Assembly: GCA_021397835.1 (NCBI GenBank)
Contig: JAJFZO010000537.1
Span: forward strand, 2,418,001 to 2,482,000
DNA length: 64,000 nt
Source: Moringa oleifera
Taxonomy: Eukaryota > Streptophyta > Magnoliopsida > Brassicales > Moringaceae
Reading direction: 5' to 3'
How positions within the stretch are numbered: the stretch's first letter is position 1; each line of letters starts with the position of its first letter. Under the pieces are notes generated by a model. The model did not search any database, had not been told where the DNA came from, and worked only from the letters and a program-made list of their open reading frames with translations. The position numbers were made by a program, and so were the translations under genes. Shown here in pieces: positions 51,201 to 62,650 of this stretch.

Positions 51201-52608
51201 GTTTCTACTCCTCCTTGATAAATTTTCTTTCACAAGCATGCATGGTTATGGAGGTTGCATTTGAGTCACAAAACTCTTATGATTTTAGTTAGAATCAGGT
51301 GCCATCTTAAGTCGGAGTAAGCAAATTCCTTGGTGGTCCTTGTTCAAGAGACTTTTGGTAATAAAGTTCATTGTAAGAGCATCATTTTTGAGACATACAT
51401 TTTTTCTACCTTTTCTTCTATAGCAAGGAACAAGTCACAGGTGATCTTTACGATTTTTACTTTGACTGCTGAGCTCTAATTGTTGTGCCGATAACATCTT
51501 CTCATTGCTTCTTTGATCTGTTTAACTCTCAAAACTGTTTGTAATGTCAAATTTGTTACGTGTATGTTGCCAGTAGTCTGAGCAATCAATATTTGGTCTA
51601 TTATGTTATTGCAGTTCCCTGAGTTTGTTACTTCATTCTTTTCACGGCTTTCTTTTCCATCTATGGGGAGTGCCCCTGCAGCATCAACGAGGAATGTTGT
51701 AGGGAATGTAGCATCATACCCTAGTCGCCAAGTGGAGGCAAGTATTTCTTTTCGTCTTCCTGAGAATTTTGGTCTCTGCCATTTTATTAAAACCATTATC
51801 TCAACATGAAGTATGTAAGTTCCTATATGACACAGAAATATGCGTGCCCTTCATACTTGTGTATTTACAAAATTGCCTTTTAGCTCAGCGTATCATTGTA
51901 TTCTCTACCTTAATTTGTGAGGCTTATTAGATTATTCTGAAATTTCAACCGAGCCTTTTCTCTGTCAAGTTCAGCTAGAAATCATTTGATACGTAATTTT
52001 TCTCCAAAAAAATCAGGAGAAGTGAAGAAATATATTCAATTGAAGTGCCCTGTGATCATCAAACATTTAGCAACAGCCAGGGAGTTGGTTGTGGTGTGAT
52101 AAACAATTTCTTTACAAAATGCAATTACGTTTTGCTGATTCCATGCATCAATTTTTGTTGATTTGCCGTCCTGTCTTCTGGATGCCCATTTTCGTCGAAT
52201 ATAATTATAGTACTCTGAATGTGGTGTGGAAGATGGATTCTACTTGTGGGGTTTGCTTCTTGAGGTTCTCTGAGACATAGATTCTGGGATTTATCCATTT
52301 TATGGTGAACAAGCTTACCTGGACTAAAGTTGCATAATGGAATGAATGTATTTCTTTCTTTGATGCATATAAAATTCAGATTGGATGTGATTTCCATTCT
52401 TAATACCTTGAAAACAACTTATTTCCGTTGTTGGTTGCAGAGAACCTACCCTGCACCAATGGCTTCAACGGTAGAGCCACCAGAGGACTCTATTTCTACG
52501 CTGGTTTCCATGGGGTTTGACAGGAGCTCAGCAAGACAGGCGCTTGTGCAGGCCAGAAATGACATCAATACAGCTACAAACATTCTTCTTGAAGCACAAT
52601 CCCATTAA
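39205..52608 (+). CDS. RBL18: RBL18/UBAC2-like rhomboid-fold protein with UBA domain
   Basis: Coding exons are 39205-39229, 39395-39495, 40873-41013, 42418-42484, 50662-50813, 50903-51004, 51615-51737 and 52441-52608, giving 292 residues, close to my recollection of the plant family length. Residues about 17-190 hold five to six hydrophobic segments ([82 protein letters not shown]), the rhomboid-like fold. No clear GxSG protease serine motif is present, in line with the pseudoprotease nature of UBAC2. Residues about 251-290 form a UBA domain ([34 protein letters not shown]) with the MGF loop. Relatives sit in the ER membrane and link ubiquitin to ER-associated degradation; that role is inferred. 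The seventh intron most likely uses a GC donor (GAG/GCAAGT). The fourth intron is 8.2 kb and holds a LINE. Confidence 0.92.
44100..49450 (+). mobile_element. Decayed L1-type LINE in the sense orientation
   Basis: Endonuclease starts near 45990 with [12 protein letters not shown], then CLQEID (catalytic Glu present) and [17 protein letters not shown] (46376-46430). Reverse transcriptase follows: [33 protein letters not shown] (47410-47530), [40 protein letters not shown] (47735-47905), and [10 protein letters not shown] where the FADD site should be (47980). Downstream come [15 protein letters not shown] (48175-48210) and [10 protein letters not shown] (49275-49305), typical of the LINE 3' end. 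Stops and frameshifts break all domains, and the FADD motif is lost, so it is dead. The 44.1-45.9 kb part is probably ORF1, but I could not identify its zinc knuckle. Ends are approximate. Confidence 0.85.
49319..49342. repeat. Poly-T tract inside the LINE remnant
   Basis: About 20 T residues follow AGGAACACTC, then CTTTTTTGG. The surrounding frame still reads as the LINE C-terminal region, so the tract expanded after insertion and is not the LINE tail, which would be poly-A on this strand. Confidence 0.6.
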
Positions 52609-54032
52609 GTTTTGCTGAATGTTGCTGTGGTGAAAGAAACAGTTCAGAGAAGCTCCATGACAAATTCATGTTTATTGGGCATTTCAACCACATTAATCTG
52701 CCTTAACAAATATTTCATGGCACTCACTGTATCATTCTGAAGAATTGCTCTTTCTTTTCGTCCCTAGTTATTTCTCTTCGATTTTTAGGTATCGACTTAG
52801 AGATTAGTGTTTCATACACCAATGTAAGGAAGGTTAGGGGCATGTACAATCATCTACCTATATTGCAGGACAAACATGTTCTTGGAAAGATGTTGCAGAT
52901 ACTGGTGGTTGTTACATGATATGGCAAACTTAGTTTCTGACAAGCCTGTAAAAATGGGTTTAACTGGAATGGAGTTCATGCAGAGCTCAACCTAGATGCC
53001 TTGAGACGACTTCTTTCTTTACTAATGTATAAGATCCATCAGAAGTGAGAAAGGTATAATCTAAAACAGTTCATTTGGATTAAAGAAGAAATGGCCGAAA
53101 ATTTAGTGACATTTAAGAAAGAAATTTTAGAGACAAATGGAGAACATATTTCAATATAGTTCTTAATGGCAAAAAGACAACTCTTATTAGATCATGGAGT
53201 AATAATAGGATGTGTTTTGTTCATTTGCCTTTCATTCTACTATTCATCCTCTTCCTTAGTCTTATTTAACATCCAATTCTCACTGTGATGTGTGGCTGGA
53301 AGCAGTGTGCATTAGCATGCATTACTACCATTGTTGTTCTGCAAAAACAATGCTGAGGGCTAACTGCCTAATGCAGAAGTAACCCTGGGAGAAGAGAGGC
53401 TGACAACATGTCTGGTCTACCACATAACAAATGCTAGAGAGGCAAGAGGCTCCAGAGGCCAGCAAAATCTGCTGCACTGACCTGAGTTGGGACATTACTG
53501 ATTGGCATCTGTTCTATAGCGGAGGTACACTGACAAAAATGGCACTGGAGGAAAGAATTAAATTTCCTTTCTCCACAGTTTTTTAAAAAAAAAAACTCAG
53601 AACAAAATAACTCCCAGTCCCTCTTAAACAAACTACAGTACCCAGAATATTTGTACTTACACCATCAAACATTTAACCCTGTCATTAACTTGACCTGGGC
53701 TTACAATAGAAAACTCTCATGATAGCATGAAATTATATGGTATCCAAAAACTGGTCTTTTAGGGGGGGGGGTGGGGGGTAAGAAAAACCCAAATCCAGGA
53801 TATACAAATGCACAAAAATAACAACAGCATTCTATTCATTTTCAATCTCTGGCAGCAGCTCCTCAGTCATAGTGAAAGTAGCAAGCCAATGAAAGAAATA
53901 CTTTTGATGGTTCTCCTGCTAAAATCGTGTAAACTCAGATCCATATGTTTTGTATAAGTTTCAGTATTATTATTCTGTACTTCTATGCTTGAGTCCTGTA
54001 CTAATAACCTTGCTTTCACACCATTGCAGGTC
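52609..54032. other. Convergent 3' ends: 3'UTRs and short intergenic DNA
   Basis: The RBL18-like gene (+) stops at 52608 and the phosphatase gene (-) stops at 54033, so they are convergent. The first 200-300 bases right of 52608 and left of 54033 are probable 3'UTRs. A G-rich run at 53762-53779 (ten G, T, six G) lies between them. No gene is seen in the middle. Confidence 0.55.
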
Positions 54033-57000
54033 CTACAAGGTGCTGATATCCACACGGCTTTTGTGTAGCTGAAAGGCTGGGGTAATCCAGCTTCCACAAC
54101 TACATTGGATACCTGACCAATTGAAGTAACCCAGGCGAGCTTCACAATGAGCACATGACAACTTGCCCTCCAGTGCACCGTCTTCAACTGAGTAAAATGA
54201 AGAACAACAAAAGTTCAAATTCTGCTCATGTAAATGCAAATCAGAAATGAATAAAACCAAAGATGCTGCTATTACAATGGTTCATTTAAGTGAAAAAAAC
54301 ATGGAGAACTATGATTGCTACAGTACAGGAAAATAAAGAGTTTGAAAAGTGACATGAACTCATTCTAGACTAAATGGGATCCTTCCTTTAGATGTAGCAA
54401 AACAATTTCTATGAATTTTCTATTAACTTCAGAAGACATCCACATGTGCATTGTAAGTTCAGAATTGCTGAAAAAGACCATGGATGATTTAGGGATACAA
54501 TTTAGTTATTCATAACTCATTTTTCAGAATCTCGTACGATGATTTGTTATAAGCTTTGCAATTGGGCTCCATATCGAAAATATTAAACTTCATCTGTACG
54601 AAAAACCACATCTCAGTGCAGCCATAATATGCAAGTTCTTCATAAAGTTGGTCGATGTTCACCTGCTGTCATCCACCGTAGAGGTTCAACGAATATAGAT
54701 GAACAGTCAGTCTCACTAGACTTGTTAAAAGGGTTGCCACTTCTCCGTTTCTGCCACCCAAATGACATCTCCCCCTCACCTGGATTGTGATCCACAACAT
54801 TTTCCTGCAAAGCAACAACTCTCCGGCATTTCTTGCAGCGGTATGCAGTGCATTTTCTTTCTCCAATTGGAGATGACTCTACCCCACAGGAAACATGTTT
54901 AGGCAAGCCAGGATCAGGGCCAAACTTAGAACTGTCTATTTTCTCCCCTCTGTTATATGAGTCACCTGATAACATGCATCATAGACCCTTCCTTAATATG
55001 ATACTCATGAACCAATTCATCCTCACTATCCATTCTAAAGGTTCAAAATAAATGTACAAAGTGGGGAACGAAAACCTGAACATGTTTGCAGAAAAAAGCT
55101 TAAGATCAATTGAATTCAACAAGAAAACTTGCATAAAAATATGTGCATGCAAGACATTTTACAACTTCAAATTATACCAGCTCAGTAAACAGTTACACAT
55201 CATTAGTAAGCAATATCATTTAGCTTTTCTATCAGAAACAGTACTCTTTCAATGAGCAAACACTAAATTGCTCTTCTTGAAGTTTAAGAGTCAGGAATCT
55301 AAAGATCCAAAAGATCTTATACATTTTGTGCTGCCCCCTGTTTGAATAGATAGGAACAAGATACTTGATGCATTGATGTTTGACCACGTGTAAACTACTC
55401 TGGTTCTTCAAACTGTTTGAAATAAGTGATAGACAGGTAAATATAATTTTCAATGAGACGAAGAAATAAGATCAAAGATAATCTTATCCTTCCGATGCAG
55501 GTTCAGGTGATTAATAAAGTATTCAACTTTAACTAGACCAATAATTTTAATCGTAGGTAGGGAATCACATAAACACTACCAAAGTAGGTAACTTTAAACT
55601 ATGTGTCAGGCAACAAAACAAGATAGCTTTTGGCATAACATCTGATGTGAGAGAAGCCTCTAAAGGAAGAATTTCTGAGCATTTTCAACCTAACCTCACA
55701 CAAGGAGACTCAAGGGAGAGAATATACGTTGTGTTATGATGATGTGATAACCTGGGATGTGGGATTTAAGAAGGGCACAAGATTGGGAGATAAGCATCAT
55801 AGAAGTGTCTTTAAGAAATTATACATAGCCAGTGTTAACAAGAATGGCATGGATTCAGTATCAGAGGAAACAAAAGGAATTGTTCACAGTGAGGAGTTTT
55901 GCAGGATCATTGACAATAGTTGATTACAGAGTGAAGTACAGGTAATGCCATGGAAATTAATTTGAAAGTCTCTGTATCAACTAAGATAGCTTTCTTTCCT
56001 TGGGAAGTAACATGGCCTGTTGACAACCTACAGAAGAGAAGATCTTAGTCAATAGGTGCTTCTTTTATAAAGAGCAAGCAGAATTGGTAAACCACACCTT
56101 ACTATGGTGTAATAACACTAGGCGGATCTGGGAGACTGTCCTAGCACTGTTGGTTTACAACTGGATGGGGACTGATTTGTTGGCAGCTGAACTACGTGCA
56201 TGGCAAAGGTTACACATGAACAAAGTCAAGAGGAAAGTTGGAGCAAGGATTCCGTCATTGATATTTGGACAGTGTGGAATGATAGGAACAAGAGAGCTTT
56301 TAAAAGGAAAAGAATTGGAATGAAAATAACTTAGGTACACCGGTGTTGTCTTGACATTTTAATTCCATTTATTATAAATCCATCCAAACTTGGAGGCCAA
56401 GACAAAATTGACTATTCCACATGTGTAACCTTCTGTAAGAACGGAATCAACACTACAATTTGACCCAATCTCATCCTTCATATAGTGACTGAATCAGTTC
56501 CCTGATGAACCAAACAAACCAAAACAGTCAACTTTTAACTGTTGAACACTGCAAGCCTTCGCTAAATTACTGGGCAGAGCCATGCTTATTATTATTTTGT
56601 CCTACTCTCTCCATGCAGTCAATAACGTGGCAAGAAATATGCTTGTTAATTCTTTCCACTCTCTACAACAAAATTATCAACATTTTGCAATGGCTGAAAA
56701 GGACTAATCTAAGATAACTTTAAACAAAGGATCTAAAGTAAATATAAGGGGTGGTAGAGTAAAAAGTTTCCTTCACCAGTAACTTTTTAATTAGATGAAG
56801 CCTGCCTTAAGAAAAAAAAGGTACACACCTAAAACTTTCAGGCGGAATCGCTTGTATATGGGGCTAGCATGGTCAACCTTGAAACCCATTTCCTCAAACA
56901 TTTTTAACTGCAATGGGAGGTACACAACTGAAAGTTAAAGATGAGACATGTCGAGGAATTTAGAACCTTACAATTGATACAAAATGTTGTCATATAAACT

Positions 57001-59924
57001 ACAACTCAATAGCATAGTTGACATTACCTGCTCTAAGAACCCATCATTTGGGCAAACCAACTCACAGCTTTGCCGTAGAGAATCAAGGGCATCTATAGGA
57101 ATGAATGAATGAATAAATAAATAAATGAAAAGAAAAGAAAGGGGAAAAAAGAGAACTGCACAACATACTAGGGTGATTTTTGTTAAGAATATATAGTGAT
57201 TGAAGAATCATTAAAGTTTTGTCTTCGTGGAACTATAGGCCACTGAGATTTTAAAAAGAAAAAAAGGTGAAAGCCACCAGCATATACCAATTTGTAGACC
57301 CACATACTCCAAACAAAGAATGAATTTGTGGCAAACCTTCTTGAGACAGTTGTTCAGTTCTCATGATATATGCCATGACGACAGCTGCACTGCAACAATC
57401 ACATGTGAAGAAGGCGTGAGCCCTTAGGAATTGACAAGTCAGGAAAAAGAAAGGGCCAGTTCTGGACAATTTGTCACAAATAGCAGTGCACCTTAATATA
57501 AGAGGTCACTTGAGCAATTGAGGCTGATGAAAACATCCACTAATAATAGATAACAATAGCACATAAACATTCTCAAACTAGATAAATAAATAAACAAATA
57601 CAAGTTTCAGTTTTCCAGATAAGTAAGAAGCCACATGGAACTTCCAGATAACATGACCTAAATATTTTAACAGTAAGGTTTCAATGCATATTTTAGGTAG
57701 CAACTCTAGTACTGCATTATCATAAAGCCCCTCCTTCCAATAGCCAATAACAAAAAAGTTAACTTTCAAAAACTTTTACTCAATTGCCTGCTTTCCCAAA
57801 GAGAAAATAGTGTGAGAAAGAGAAAGAAAGTAAAGCTTACATAATCTTTTCTTTAGCCAATAATTATCTTAGGTTTAAAAATCAAGCATTACAAGAGTTC
57901 TGAAGCAAAGCAGTACCTAAAGCAAAAGTGTTAATTTTATGATTAATCCCTATGCAAAAGTGTTATAACTTGCTCCCCTGGATGATGAACTTGATTGCCA
58001 GAATCAAATTAACATTTAAACCCATAAAATGTTGCAATGAAGTCTCATCCATGAAGTCTCATCCCATAGACAGCAGGTTGCAGTCATCATCTTAAAAGCT
58101 AAACTAACAGTACTGAGTAAGTTTAAAAATTTCAAAGAGTTGCATAATCTTTCAGAGTCACTGTAGATGATGGTTACCACACGTACAAAAATTGAAAGCC
58201 ACAAGCATGTACCAATTTGTAGGTCCACATTACCATGTCATTCCAATTGACAAAAGGACCTCAAATGATCTGTCGAAGATTTCTGTTTTACTAATGAGGC
58301 AAACAGCACATACTCCTCCAATCATATGCCAGAATAAAAAAACAAAAGAATGCAATATATAGAAAACAATAAGATCTGAAAAGTTACAAGAATAAAGAAG
58401 GAACTCATTGATGCAGAGACAAATGGAGAAGCAATCTCAAGTTCACACTATGTTGAGTAATTAAAAAGAACTTTAGGAGCCCTTCACACAAAAAAATAAT
58501 ATTTTGGGGACATTAAAGCATAAGATAAAGAAAATACATGTAAAAGTAACATATTGGATGCACTAAATGGAAACATAAAAAGAATATATGCACCAAGATT
58601 CATACATTACATATATGTGTGTTGAATGTGACTGTGTGTACTTGTATGTACACACACATTCATATATATAGAACATACAAATGTCTCATTCATGCAGATA
58701 CAAAAAGGAAAAGACAATCTTAATGTCAAATTTTTAGGAGCCTTCACACAAAAAGTAACATTTGGCTACGCCAAAGAATATCACCAGGAAATACATTGAC
58801 ACAAAAATAAACACCAATATAACATTTTGGGCACAGTACATAAAAAAGTTAAGATAAATATACCCTAGAAATAGATGCATATTCACGGATATGAAAGTAC
58901 ATGTGAGTATGTAGATGTCCATATTTTGCAAAGATAAATGCAAGAAAAGTAGGTCGACTGACACTTGCAGCAAGGACAAGGTTATAATATTCAATGATAT
59001 TCTACTTCTAGTTAATCCAACTCACAAGGGCGTTCCTCTTCTTTGTTCAATGATGAGAATATGGGAGAAAGATGGACTGCATTCATTTAATTTGAAGAGG
59101 GTTCTTTCAAATCACAAATCGGTTTTTAAAGAATAACATGCTGAATCATACAACATCAATTTTAAGCTAATCAATACTCAGAACCATTTACTCTTTAAGT
59201 TTCCATGAAAGTCTAATGAAGAACTAAAATAACAATAGACTTCAGATTATTACATGGCAACCATATTCAAATGGTTTACATATCAATCATGCCTGGAGGC
59301 TCAATCCTTTATAAACCAAGACCATTAGGAGGTTTTCACTAGATAATGGTAACCAAAGTAGAAAAACAAGCCAGGAAAATGTTAATGCCCAAAATATAGA
59401 GAAAAAAAACTTTACCTTCTTGACACTCCAGCAAAGCAATGGACTAAAACAGCCCCTTCTTTTCTACTTTGATCAATGAAATCCAAACAGATATCCAAAT
59501 AATCCAACAAATTCTCACTTTCCATGTCCCTGATTGGCACTGCCATCCTCACCATCTTCAGATCCTTTCCAGCCAATTCCAACAAATACAGAAGCTTCTG
59601 AGGTGACAAAGAGCTCTTTGGCCCATCACCAGCATCACCCTCAGAAGCTAGATCAGCTCCATTCCCAGCAACATAAAACTTCTTAGTTTCACTGGTTGGT
59701 ATGTTGAGACCACTACACCACTCAGAGAAAAACGATATGGATGCAGAGCTCAGAACTGAGAGAATATGTGTTATCTCAGAGCTACCATTTTGGAGAACTT
59801 CTGCAGCATCAGTAATGTTGCCTATGAACAGATTCTCACGGACAAGGTACGGCATGACAGGACAAAAACAAAGGTCTTCCCCGATGCTTAGATCAGCTTC
59901 TGCCCGTGAATTTATCATTACCAT
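54033..59924 (-). CDS. DUSP12: DUSP12/YVH1-type dual-specificity phosphatase with zinc-binding C-terminus
   Basis: On the minus strand coding exons are 59924-59416, 57389-57337, 57092-57028, 56907-56829, 54965-54663 and 54187-54033, giving 387 residues. The phosphatase domain spans about residues 23-210: YLVRENLFIGNITDA at the start, general acid in PIRDMESENLL (D133) and the P-loop VHCFAGVSRSAAVVMAYIM with Cys163 and Arg169. The P-loop is completed only by splicing between exons 1 and 2. An insert with acidic, serine-rich sequence lies at about 75-108. The C-terminal part has YRCKKC (C279, C282), CAHC (C348, C351), CSC (C365, C367) and H378, the zinc-binding region of DUSP12/YVH1. In yeast and human this family takes part in 60S ribosome maturation through the zinc domain; that role here is inferred. 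The start codon lies shortly after a leader-intron acceptor. Confidence 0.93.
55690..56345 (+). mobile_element. LINE 3' fragment (zf-RVT region) in a phosphatase intron
   Basis: Broken + strand frames read VTWPVDNLQKR (about 56008-56045), then EQAELVNHTLLWCNNTRRIWETVL (56070-56140, given here as landmarks around H and C) and TVWNDRNKRAFKRKRIG (56265-56320). This is the conserved zinc-binding RVT-associated region and tail of plant L1-type LINEs. Only the last part of the element is present, as expected from 5' truncation. It lies antisense to the host gene, inside the intron between coding exons 4 and 5. Confidence 0.75.
57393..59415 (-). other. Intron 1 of the coding region, with internal short repeats
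   Basis: Two block pairs recur here. GAAAGCCACCAGCATATACCAATTTGTAGACCCACAT, just left of the intron at 57270, is echoed at 58192-58230 (GAAAGCCACAAGCATGTACCAATTTGTAGGTCCACAT). AGGAGCCCTTCACACAAAAA at 58477 is echoed at 58737, both followed by TAACATTTGG/TAATATTTTGG and an AAGATAAA phrase. ATGAAGTCTCATCC is directly doubled at 58038. No coding domain is recognised. Confidence 0.6.
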
Positions 59925-59934
59925 AGTAAGCGTA

Positions 59935-60900
59935 TTTAATTATCTATCTAGAAAATCAAAGTTCACCAGAAAACAGTAATTCCAGGATAAAAGTTAATGT
60001 TGCATTTGGTTGCATAGAACATGAAGACAGATCAATAGACTCACAAGTCACTGTTTTAAATGTTCATAGCAAAACTAAAATTCACTCATATACTGGATTT
60101 TCTTAGGCTACAGTACTAGAAGATTACCTTACTCCAAGTTTAAATTATAAACCAGAAACCTAAAATAGAACTAATGTTGGAAATTGAATAATAAAATCAT
60201 GGGAACTTAAGAAAAGTGTCATCAGGTTACTTAGAAAATAATCAAACAGAAAAGAATTCAGATATTTCAAAACCCTCAAGTTGATAGAGCCTCACAGGAC
60301 TAGTTGCCAATGGAGCCAAGTTTTCGTTTTCTTTTCACTGAATTTTACTTGAACATTCAGTTATTTTTTTCACTTTTCTTTTAGTTTCCTGTGAACCAAA
60401 CGAGATTTTTGGCTTGCAAATTCATCACCCTTCTAATTAGTAGATTCAGTTATCTACCATCTAGCACATCAAAGTTCACCATGAAACAGAAATTCCTGGA
60501 GCAAGAAGAATGCCATGTTTGACTGATGAAAAAATTAAGATAGACAAAAGACTACAATTTCAAGCAACAGAAAAATTAAAATACACTCATATTGGCTACA
60601 ATAGTAGAAGATTATGTGGCTCCAAATTGAAATGATAGACTGAAAAACTAAAAAGCAAAACTACTTCTATAATAACTGAATGATGAAGTCAAAAGAACTT
60701 TGGGAAAGTTTCATCTGGTGGCCTAGAAAAAAAGAAACGAAATAATATATCGCTTCCGCTAAAGTCACCAAAATAGTAGGTCCAGCAAACCATTTCCTTT
60801 ATTTTTTGCTCAGCATGTTTCAATATTCTGTTTTCTAAGCTTTTTTAAAAAAAAAAATTCTCGCCAATGAAGCAGGACTCCTGGCACAAGAACGCAAATA
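59935..60900 (-). repeat. Tandem duplication of about 510 bp in the leader intron
   Basis: Copy A (about 59935-60430) and copy B (about 60445-60900) share, in order, TATCTA..CATCTAG, ATCAAAGTTCACCA.GAAACAG.AATTCC, TACACTCATAT/ TTCACTCATAT, GGCTACA.TAGTAGAAGATTA, ACTCCAA..T.AAAT.ATA, and GAACTT..GAAA.GT.TCATC.GGT. Divergence is moderate. Copy A contains the real splice acceptor just upstream of the start codon; copy B contains its duplicate. Confidence 0.8.
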
Positions 60901-61046
60901 ACTCCTTCGAACACACAAGTGAACTTCTTTCCATTCAGAGATCGAAAATCGATAACTTGGAAAATGATTAAGTATACACTTGAATGATCATAACAAATCA
61001 AAATAATGCATATAGTTAACTAAATAAAAGAAAAGTTATTTCTCAC

Positions 61047-61120
61047 CTGAAAATACTGAATAATCCGGCGAGGTAATCTCCCCCTTTATCCCTTCTTGGC
61101 TCCCCACTGGATTTTATGGT
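61047..61120 (-). promoter_or_regulatory. Leader exon of the DUSP12-like gene
   Basis: On the minus strand a good donor, TTTTCAG/GTGAGAAAT, ends a leader exon at 61047. The likely acceptor is GATTTTCTAG ending at about 59952, followed by a short leader and the start codon at 59924. The leader intron would be about 1.1 kb. The upper end of the exon is set by the TATA box upstream. Confidence 0.55.
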
Positions 61121-61147
61121 TTTTGTGCTAAATTGCAGAACAGTAGC

Positions 61148-61154
61148 TTTTATA
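61148..61154 (-). promoter_or_regulatory. TATA box of the DUSP12-like gene
   Basis: Minus strand TATAAAA in CCATATAAAAGCTACTG lies about 30 bases before the expected transcription start near 61118 and about 100 bases before the leader donor. Motif and spacing both fit. Confidence 0.55.
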
Positions 61155-61199
61155 TGGATTGCAGTTCTCACGTGCCAGAAAGTAACTGTAGCCCGCATT

Positions 61200-62650
61200 G
61201 GCACGAGCGAATTTTGTAAATTTGGATTCCGCTTTTCAAGTTGCCAAGAGGAAATGGTATTTTTTCTTTTTTTTTTTTGGGTTTCTTAGCAAATTAGAGC
61301 AATGGAAGGGGCAAATATAAATCCCATTAGTTGAAAATATTAAAAGCAATGATTATTGTTTATTGAGATAAGTAAATTAAAATTTAATACCAATTTGAAT
61401 AGGAAAATATCCAAAATGATGAAATACAGAAATAAGAAATTTCAATGATTAGAGCCGTTCTAATTTGACTTAATGATAATAGTCCAATTAATAAAACTAT
61501 TGTTGAAAATGGATTTGAGTATGAATGGCAGCAAGAGGTCAAATTGATTTAATTGGAATCTACATTCCATGAGTCGTTTTGGGTTGTTTTGAAACCATTT
61601 TTCATTTGTCTAAAACTCCCCCTTAAAAGTAAGAACACAATTTGCTTATCTAAATGTTAAAGGACTCTTTTTCTTTGTAGTTCGATGGGATTCCCTTAGG
61701 CCAAGGGATTGTCCTCTGAATTTATAAAGGTGTATTATGTCCTTTTAATTTATAATTTGATAAACAATATCTTCAAGTAATTTTTTTTTAAAAAAAAAGT
61801 TATTCACATAATAATTATTTATATATAATCAATTGTTATTTTTTTTTGTTTAATTTAATGTATGATTTTTTGTATCATGCACGAATTTCATATGTATAAA
61901 AACATGTTTAATTATATATTTATATTTTATAATTATTCACAAGATATTTTACTTGAAGATCATTTTAATAAAATTTATTATATTGAAATAAAAATTTCAA
62001 GCTGATAAGATGTCATTCGACTTACCATGAAGTTAGCTCAACTTGAAAAAATAAAAGGCTCTAGATAAAGATCTAATTTATCATTACCTAGTTTTTCCTT
62101 CCATTTATTTTTACAAATTTTCTCATAAAAAGGAATATATAAAACCACTACCTACTAGAATGGAAAAACAATATCCATGCTTATCTACTGTACAACTACT
62201 TATAAAAATGCTTCAAGTACCTTTTATTCTTCTCAATGACTCACTTGGAATACAAAAAACTGACTTGAGCGATAATACTTTTTTTTTTATTTTGTAAATT
62301 CTTTGAAACTCTTTGCTCTTAGACAAGCACATAAGAATTTTTTAAATGATACCATTTGACATCATCTATGAGAATTTGTTTTACAAGTTATGCCTCACAA
62401 GAAGAATAATTTCATAAGAACTCAACTACAAAGAGATCCATAGTCAATAAGAATATATCATCTAAATATGTCAAGATGTTTTTTTTTTTTTTTGGACGTG
62501 GATGCAGTGAGGGATGATAAATAAACAAATATAAGATTCGTGCCTTAGAGTAACAACTGTAATAATAGAAATAACAAGTTAAGCTTTCGTAGAAGCAAAT
62601 GGAGGAGACTGTAACATTTCGACACTGCACAAATCCCTAAATATAATCAT
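61200..62650. other. AT-rich intergenic DNA
   Basis: Upstream of the phosphatase gene promoter. There are poly-T tracts at 61263-61280 and 62479-62493. No domain, RNA gene or repeated array is recognised. Confidence 0.55.

Noticed and set aside
58915..59136. Plus strand open frame of 73 codons in the phosphatase intron
   Set aside because: I considered a LINE endonuclease fragment, but no landmark motif is present. Left as intron sequence.
59701..59979. Plus strand open frame of 92 codons opposite the phosphatase first exon
   Set aside because: It is antisense to a coding exon with clear phosphatase motifs and has no family of its own.
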